Assembly: GCA_948474755.1 (NCBI GenBank) | Contig: CAOLHI010000643.1 | Coordinates: 62,001 to 126,000, forward strand | Direction: 5' to 3' | Source of the DNA: Ctenosaura bakeri | Lineage: Eukaryota; Chordata; Lepidosauria; Squamata; Iguanidae | Length of the DNA stretch: 64,000 bases | Shown: positions 58,875 through 64,000 of the stretch, one piece after another | Layout: each line of letters opens with the position of its first letter | Numbering within the stretch: position 1 is the first letter of the stretch | Position numbers and translations under genes: made by a program | The notes under the pieces: model-generated | Told to the model about the DNA's origin: nothing | The model's input: only the letters and a program-made list of their open reading frames with translations | Database searches by the model: none

Positions 58875-59575
58875 CTCAAGATCAGAGACCTGGGTGGCAA
58901 GCCAGCCCGGAGAAGAGAGTGAGAGAGCCAGCAAAGTCCAGCTGGGAGGAGACAAGCAACTACTTATTCAAGGAAGTTCATTTACTAGAGTGCCAAGCGA
59001 AGCCATAGTCAGAGTTCCAAAGCCAAGGGTCAAGAGTCCAGAGATCAATTCAAGGTATCAGGAACCAGGTGCTGGGAGCAAGGTACAGGCAAGAGGAGGG
59101 CTAAGTTTGCCACAAGCAAAGGGATGCTTCCAGGCAGGCAGTTGTATAGCCCCAGGCACAGGTGTGTCCGGTCACCACTTCTTAAACTTAACTAAAGAAG
59201 TCACCCTTTGCACAGCCCTCTTGAGTCTCTGCCTTGATTGGGGGCTTATTGAATCAGGCTCCAGAGCCTCTTCAGAATCAGATTCCTGTTGCTCAAAAGG
59301 AGCAGGTATAGAATCGGATCTGTGTTGCTCTAAAGGAGCAGGCAGAGGGACATCCGCGCCTGCTTGGTCCATGGAAGCAGGGGGAGATCTTGAGCTGAGG
59401 ACTCATCACCAGACAGAGCAGCAAGGACCAATAGCTGCTTCTGCTGCTCATCATCTCCACCCTGAGCAACAGGGCCATGTCATCAGCAGCTCTGACAGGG
59501 GCTTCAGTTATCACACTTATGACTCCTATCCTGACCTTGTCAAGTTGACTGGAATAGTCTCAAAGAAACTTCTAA
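58875..59575. mobile_element. LTR-retrotransposon-like fragment
   Basis: A 228-codon open frame covers this block on the plus strand but has low-complexity composition. The plus-strand 'ccaagggtcaagagtccaga / gatcaattcaaggtatcagg' style and minus-strand Ser/Asp/Glu-rich reading (QQESDSEEAL) resemble leader/LTR regions of squamate LTR elements. A 36-bp duplication (59281 and 59317, TGTTGCTC(A/T)AAAGGAGCAGG) is present. No polymerase motif; classification uncertain. Confidence 0.35.
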
Positions 59576-60602
59576 TTTAGGTTAGATATAGTTTCAAGTC
59601 TGACAGAATCAGGGTTGTCAATTGCATGGAGGATTATAATTGTCTTCCCACCCAAATATGATTATAAATGATCTTTATATCTATAGAGAGTATTGAGAGG
59701 TGAAGGTGGCAGCAGTCTCATGACCCCTTCAAATGTACTATTCTGAACACTTGCTTTGCAGTATACTTAATCTCTCATATGTGCTGTTGGGGATTTCAAT
59801 ATACCGTTTATGTTGAACTTTGTTTCTGTTTTTTGTCAGGAGAATGAAATATCAAACCTAATAGTAATATAATAACTCAGACTGTTAGTAGGGTGAGGTA
59901 ATCACAGATGAGTCAGTCCAGTTTTTGTCATACTATGTATTTCAGAAGGATCTCTAAAATGAGGGGAGATATAGTAGGAAGGTCTCAGCCATTTTCTAAT
60001 CAATCACAAGAAGCTAGAAGTCACACTAAACTAGGCAGAATGGAGAAGATAGTGGAACATACTGCTTAAAGCCAGGCCAGGGTTCAAGAATCCAAGTAAT
60101 CTGAGAACACACAGATCGTACATTGGCCTGAAGAACTGTTTTCTATAAATGGAATTCCCCTGAGCCACTGACAGACTTATAGCTCCTTTATCTGGGCACT
60201 ACAGGTGGTTAATTCCTTGGTATTTCCTATTAAAATGTTTTCAGGAGGCATTGGCCCTTTCTATACTTGTTTATCTTGACATTGTTCTGCAAATGAAGAT
60301 GGTCTCTTCTTGGTGTCCATCTGATCTAGCTGAGGCAGGCTCTCCTTGTTCAGAGGGGCTTCATAAGCTGCATCTGCCTGTAGTGCCCAGAAGCAGAGTG
60401 GGAGTCACAGATCCCTCCCAATCTGAATCCTGAGTCTGACTCCTCAGACTGAATGTTTTTATAAATTGTTTTTATAAATTGATTATGCTTTAAGATGAAA
60501 TGTGCAGGATAGCTATTACTGGATAGTACTTCATCACTATAAACAGCTTGGTTGTGCAGTCATATGGTTTGGTTACATTGAGTCAGGTCCCCATTAGACT
60601 AT
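59576..60602. other. Intronic DNA, no gene seen
   Basis: AT-rich; a slightly GC-richer patch at 60250-60440 begins TGGCCCTTTCTATAC and could be a decayed MITE end, but no partner end was found. Confidence 0.4.
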
Positions 60603-61196
60603 GGCCCTTTCTGCATGTGTGTGTGGGAAATGCCTGAAAACGCCCGGAAACGGAGCTTACCAGCGGCCAGGCGAGTCCGTTGCCACGTGGAGCAGTGCGA
60701 GTTCGCTGCTCTGCACTCGTCCAGCATCCCAAATGGCGGCTTCCAGTTGGTGGAGGCTCTCCACTAACCGGAGAAGCTTGCCAGCTGGAAGCCCGCCCCC
60801 GGCAGATCTGCAGGCACGCACTTCTGCGCTCCAGCAAATTTGCTTTGGAGCCGGGTGACGGAGCGGCACAGGGCTGCACACTCTGTGCTTTTTGCTCTGA
60901 AACAGGTTACAAGGAAGGAGAATATAATACATTAGATGTGATACCTGACTGTATGTAAACTACTTTTTTGTGTGTGTTATTTTTACTTTCTTGAAACATT
61001 CATAAAAATATATTTAAAAAAAACCCTCTAAAAAGAGTTTTTTAAAAAACACACTGTGAGACCAGTTCTGGTTGCTCCAGAGTGGACTGAGGTATGGAAC
61101 TACAAAAAGTAGTCCACCCCAGTCCACTCTATGGTGCAGAAGACCTCCGTTGGAGGTCACTCTGCACCATTTTAAAATACTAATGCGGAAATGGCC
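60603..61196 (-). mobile_element. PIF/Harbinger-like MITE, long type, inverted (copy F)
   Basis: 594 bp, termini GGCCCTTTCTGCATG and TAATGCGGAAATGGCC, flanked TAT and TAA. Order is reversed relative to copy A: the GCGGCTTCCAGTTGGTGGAG half is on the left and the GTTGGAGGTCACTCTGCACC half on the right. An AT-rich middle (60910-61050) is private. CCCAAATGGCGGCTTCC at 60726 matches the conserved CCAAAATGGC motif. Confidence 0.75.
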
Positions 61197-62635
61197 TAAG
61201 CTTCCATATTTCCATCTCATGTATACTAGTTGTGAATTGGGGTGAAACATGATTTGCTACAAATTTATCAGTTCCTCAGAACACATTGATTATTGATTTT
61301 TTTTTTTTAAAAAAGTAGATAATTAAACTGAAAGTATTCAATTTTAAGTGCAAAGATTAAATGGTTGTTTCCTGGGACACAGAAACGTAGGGATTTATGC
61401 TAACGGCTATTTCCTATAGCAATCCATAAACTTAATAACAATAAAAATACAGTGTGGGCAAAGTTACTGAGAAAGAATACATTTAATGCTGAAACACATC
61501 CATAATTAAGCAGTGGTGAAATAATGCCCTGGAACTCAGAGGGTCATTCCATGGATGATTTCAGCTTGCCCTTATATTCATTCTTCTTCAAAGTAACTTT
61601 CCAAACTCTAAGAATGAATATTACATGAAGTACAGCTTTCTGATCTCAGCCTCAGAAATGGTGAGAAGATTTTAACACAAACTTATGAATTAAATATTAA
61701 AATGAACCTTGACTGCCAGCTAGCCTTTAGTAAACAGCCTTTTGTCTTTTTCTTTTCTGTCTGAACTCTGCTCTGTGGCTTATATATTAAAAAAATTATA
61801 TGCAGCAATGAAGAATAACTTTACTTCTCAGTCAGACTTTAGCAGTTGGAACTAGTGGAGTAGGATTTAGTACCAGTGAATTTTTTTGCTCCTTACTAGG
61901 GATGTAGAAAGTATCTAGGCATTTTCACATTTCTAAAAAGAAAGGATGTCTTGAAGATTTTTTAAAAAAATAATTGGCATTTAATTTGATTCGTTTTTTT
62001 GTTTTTTTTTGGAGGGTGTGCTCTATGTGAGAATGAAAAGAACAGCACTTATTTCCCAGCATGCAGGGTATTTCAAGCTAAGGTTCTACCCCAATTGCTA
62101 TTTGGCATACTACTTATTTCACTTTTTTTTTTTTAAGATGCTAAATGCATTATGTTTGTGAAAAAGCACTTTGTGCAAAATATAGCTTGTTCTTTAAAAT
62201 ACTGCATTTTGCACAAAACAGTAATTATTGTATTCCAAAGGGTTTTTTTTAAGTATTTTCCATCTCCTGTTGTGGGGAAAACACTGAAAACTGTTTAAAA
62301 AAATCTTTATAGTCTCTCTGTTTTTTCAGTCACACATGCAAGAAAAAAAATTAGAAGGATGTACAATGTGTATGGCGTTTAGAAGTTTCAAGCATGTATA
62401 TATTTTACCAGGAAAGTGAGGTATTCAGCTATTTTAGCTCCATTACATGTGTATCATATAATAAAGAAACAATCTCTGTGATCATCTAGCCTCTCCTTAT
62501 AGAGACTGTGTTCATTTATATTGATCTGGCAGGGTGAACACCCAAATCCAAATCACTATAACTATCAGTTGAATAAATACAGTCATGTAAATCAGCCCTT
62601 AAATAATGTTTAGGATTTGTAAAAGAAACAATTTA
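61197..62635. other. Unique intronic DNA, no gene seen
   Basis: AT-rich DNA with many A/T homopolymer runs; nothing recognised. Confidence 0.5.
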
Positions 62636-62639
62636 CTGA

Positions 62640-63420
62640 TCCTAGGTGCTGCACCTGGATTATATGGATTGAGGAAGGCCTTTGCAGTAGGCCTGTTTAT
62701 GCTTCTACTTCCATCAAGCTCCTGTTTCTCCACTGGCTTAAGACTTCATGAGCTGCTGAGAACCTGAGTCCAACCAGCTGAGTTCCATCCAAGGCCTTCA
62801 TTTTCCTGGCAGGTGTCATAACTTACCTTCTGGAGGACTCAAATGAGGAGGAGGCAAATTGCTAAAAATGCTGCAGCTCTTTTGAAGTCTAATGAAATGA
62901 GGGTTAGAACAGTAAGAGATCCTGCTCTCCAGCAGGACTTGGCAGAAGCTGCAGATGTTGAAGACGACACACCGCCATCCTTTGTTGAGAGACAGAGAGA
63001 GAAATGCCAAGCCCAACAAATGGTGACCCAGTTAGGCACTAATGAGGCAGCTGTAGCCTTGAAGGAACTGCTAATAAATATCCCAGCAGTTGTCTGTCAT
63101 CCCTAGTGCTGACAACTGCCTTGGTTGGTTGACTAGCAGTGTTCTCTTGTGTTCCTGTTTTGTCTTGATCTTGGACTGGTTAAATTTGGACTATTCTGTC
63201 TACTCTTTGCTGGTTCATGTACCTGGTCTTCTGACTTGCTGGTGCAACTTCTTGACCACCTGTGTGCTTCTCTCTTCATCTTGCTCAGATAAGTCATGAC
63301 TGATCTGGACTGGAATGACTACTCAACTGCTTCCTAGACCAACAACCTGCTGCCTCAGGCACTTGCTGACTTGTGTTCAGGACAGATAGAGAGGATATAT
63401 GAAAGCACAGTTAGACACTG
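62640..63420 (+). mobile_element. LTR-element-like fragment
   Basis: 62640-63105 is GC-richer and holds an 87-codon open frame (62843-63106; Arg/Glu/Ala-rich, no known family). 63110-63420 is a stretch rich in CTTGACT, TGGACTGG, TCTGACTTGCTG phrases, a style common in leader/LTR sequences of squamate LTR elements. No reverse transcriptase or clear LTR ends. Confidence 0.3.
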
Positions 63421-64000
63421 GCAACAGGTCACCAGCAGTGGGTTCGTGAAAAGTGAGAGTCACCCTTTGAATTACCACTTGCGGGGACATGGTCAGGGAC
63501 ACAATTTCTTTGTTGGAATTGCACAGAGATGGACAGACTTTGTGTCAAAGTCAGGGGCTTGTGAAATAATATCACTCACAGAGAGTGTGTATGTTAACTC
63601 CTTTGGAACACTACTTGAGAGTCCTTGGGTGGGAGACGGGGATTACAAGAAAAATGATCAGGTGCTTGTATGAGTGGTGATAATCAGGAAGATAAATGAT
63701 ATATCTGAGATGGAGGTAGAATGTCCTACTGAATGATTCTTGACCTAGCTCTTTATTGTAGCTACCCTTACACTTTTGACAGCTAGTACCTGAGAAGTAT
63801 TTACAAACTGTCCTAATACTGATCAGCACACAGTTGCATTGACCCGTTGCATTGGTATCTTACCAGTGTCTGTTCCATATTACATTGCTTGTTGTGCATT
63901 ATAAATGTGTTTGGGTGAATCCAGGGAGGAAAGGAAGAATGGGGTGTCCCTATTAGTGGGATCTAAGAGAAGGGGAGGTATGGTGTTGGGGCTTAGTAGG
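63421..64000. other. Intronic DNA, no gene seen
   Basis: Nothing recognised up to the window end. Confidence 0.45.

Larger units (their letters stand above)
1741..64000 (+). other. NCAM2: 5' part of NCAM2 intron 1 (inferred)
   Basis: From the donor at 1741 onward no further exon with plausible Ig-domain coding and splice sites was found, and the DNA is unique AT-rich sequence mixed with decayed transposons. Known vertebrate NCAM2 genes have very large introns, so a first intron exceeding 62 kb is plausible. This is inference from absence; it depends on the exon 1 identification. Confidence 0.6.

Noticed and set aside
58894..59580. 228-codon plus-strand open frame
   Set aside because: Ser/Gly/Gln-rich composition, no domain, and it covers an LTR-like repeat block.

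Overview
The window reads as non-coding DNA of a squamate reptile (most likely a lizard). It is AT-rich with one CpG island, has no operons, and its interspersed repeats fit that group: CR1 and L2-type LINEs, RTE/BovB LINE tails, a tRNA-derived SINE, a DIRS retrotransposon, LTR remnants and many short inverted-repeat DNA transposons. The species cannot be named from the sequence alone.

Only one functional protein-coding feature of a host gene is visible. It is the first coding exon of what I read as NCAM2 (neural cell adhesion molecule 2), ATG at 1686, splice donor at 1741, inside a GC-rich promoter/5'UTR island at about 560-1850. The 5' leader carries a CTG/CCG repeat that is read in all three frames by three overlapping upstream ORFs. 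Everything from 1741 to 64000 is then best read as the start of a very long first intron; no second exon was found.

Intron layout. 1.7-11 kb: mostly unique AT-rich DNA with an L2 scrap. 11-13.5 kb: an L2-type LINE fragment and, at 12581-13504 on the minus strand, a decayed intronless copy of ADRM1 (proteasome ubiquitin receptor RPN13). 14-25 kb: palindromic MITEs, a Tigger-like element with an internal minisatellite, a possible Penelope-type hammerhead fossil and an RTE/BovB tail. 25.8-27.05 kb: a young-looking CR1 3' half on the minus strand. 27.2-30.3 kb: a decayed DIRS element on the minus strand, with a five-unit tRNA-arm-like repeat at its 5' side. 32-40 kb: L2 fragments, two candidate LTRs, and MITEs. 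44-48 kb: an L2-type LINE split by two PIF/Harbinger-like insertions, one of which itself holds a 1.5 kb foreign insert. 52.5-54.9 kb: an APE-type LINE on the minus strand, split by two more MITEs. 57.2-58.4 kb: a CR1 on the plus strand split by another. 58.9-63.4 kb: LTR-like fragments and one more MITE.

The strongest structural result is a MITE family with GGCC(A/C)TTTC(C/T)GCAC termini. Because four copies sit inside recognisable LINE coding sequence, empty sites can be inferred and three of them imply 3-bp target duplications (TNA type), pointing to PIF/Harbinger. No host gene other than NCAM2 exon 1 and the ADRM1 pseudogene was recognised.
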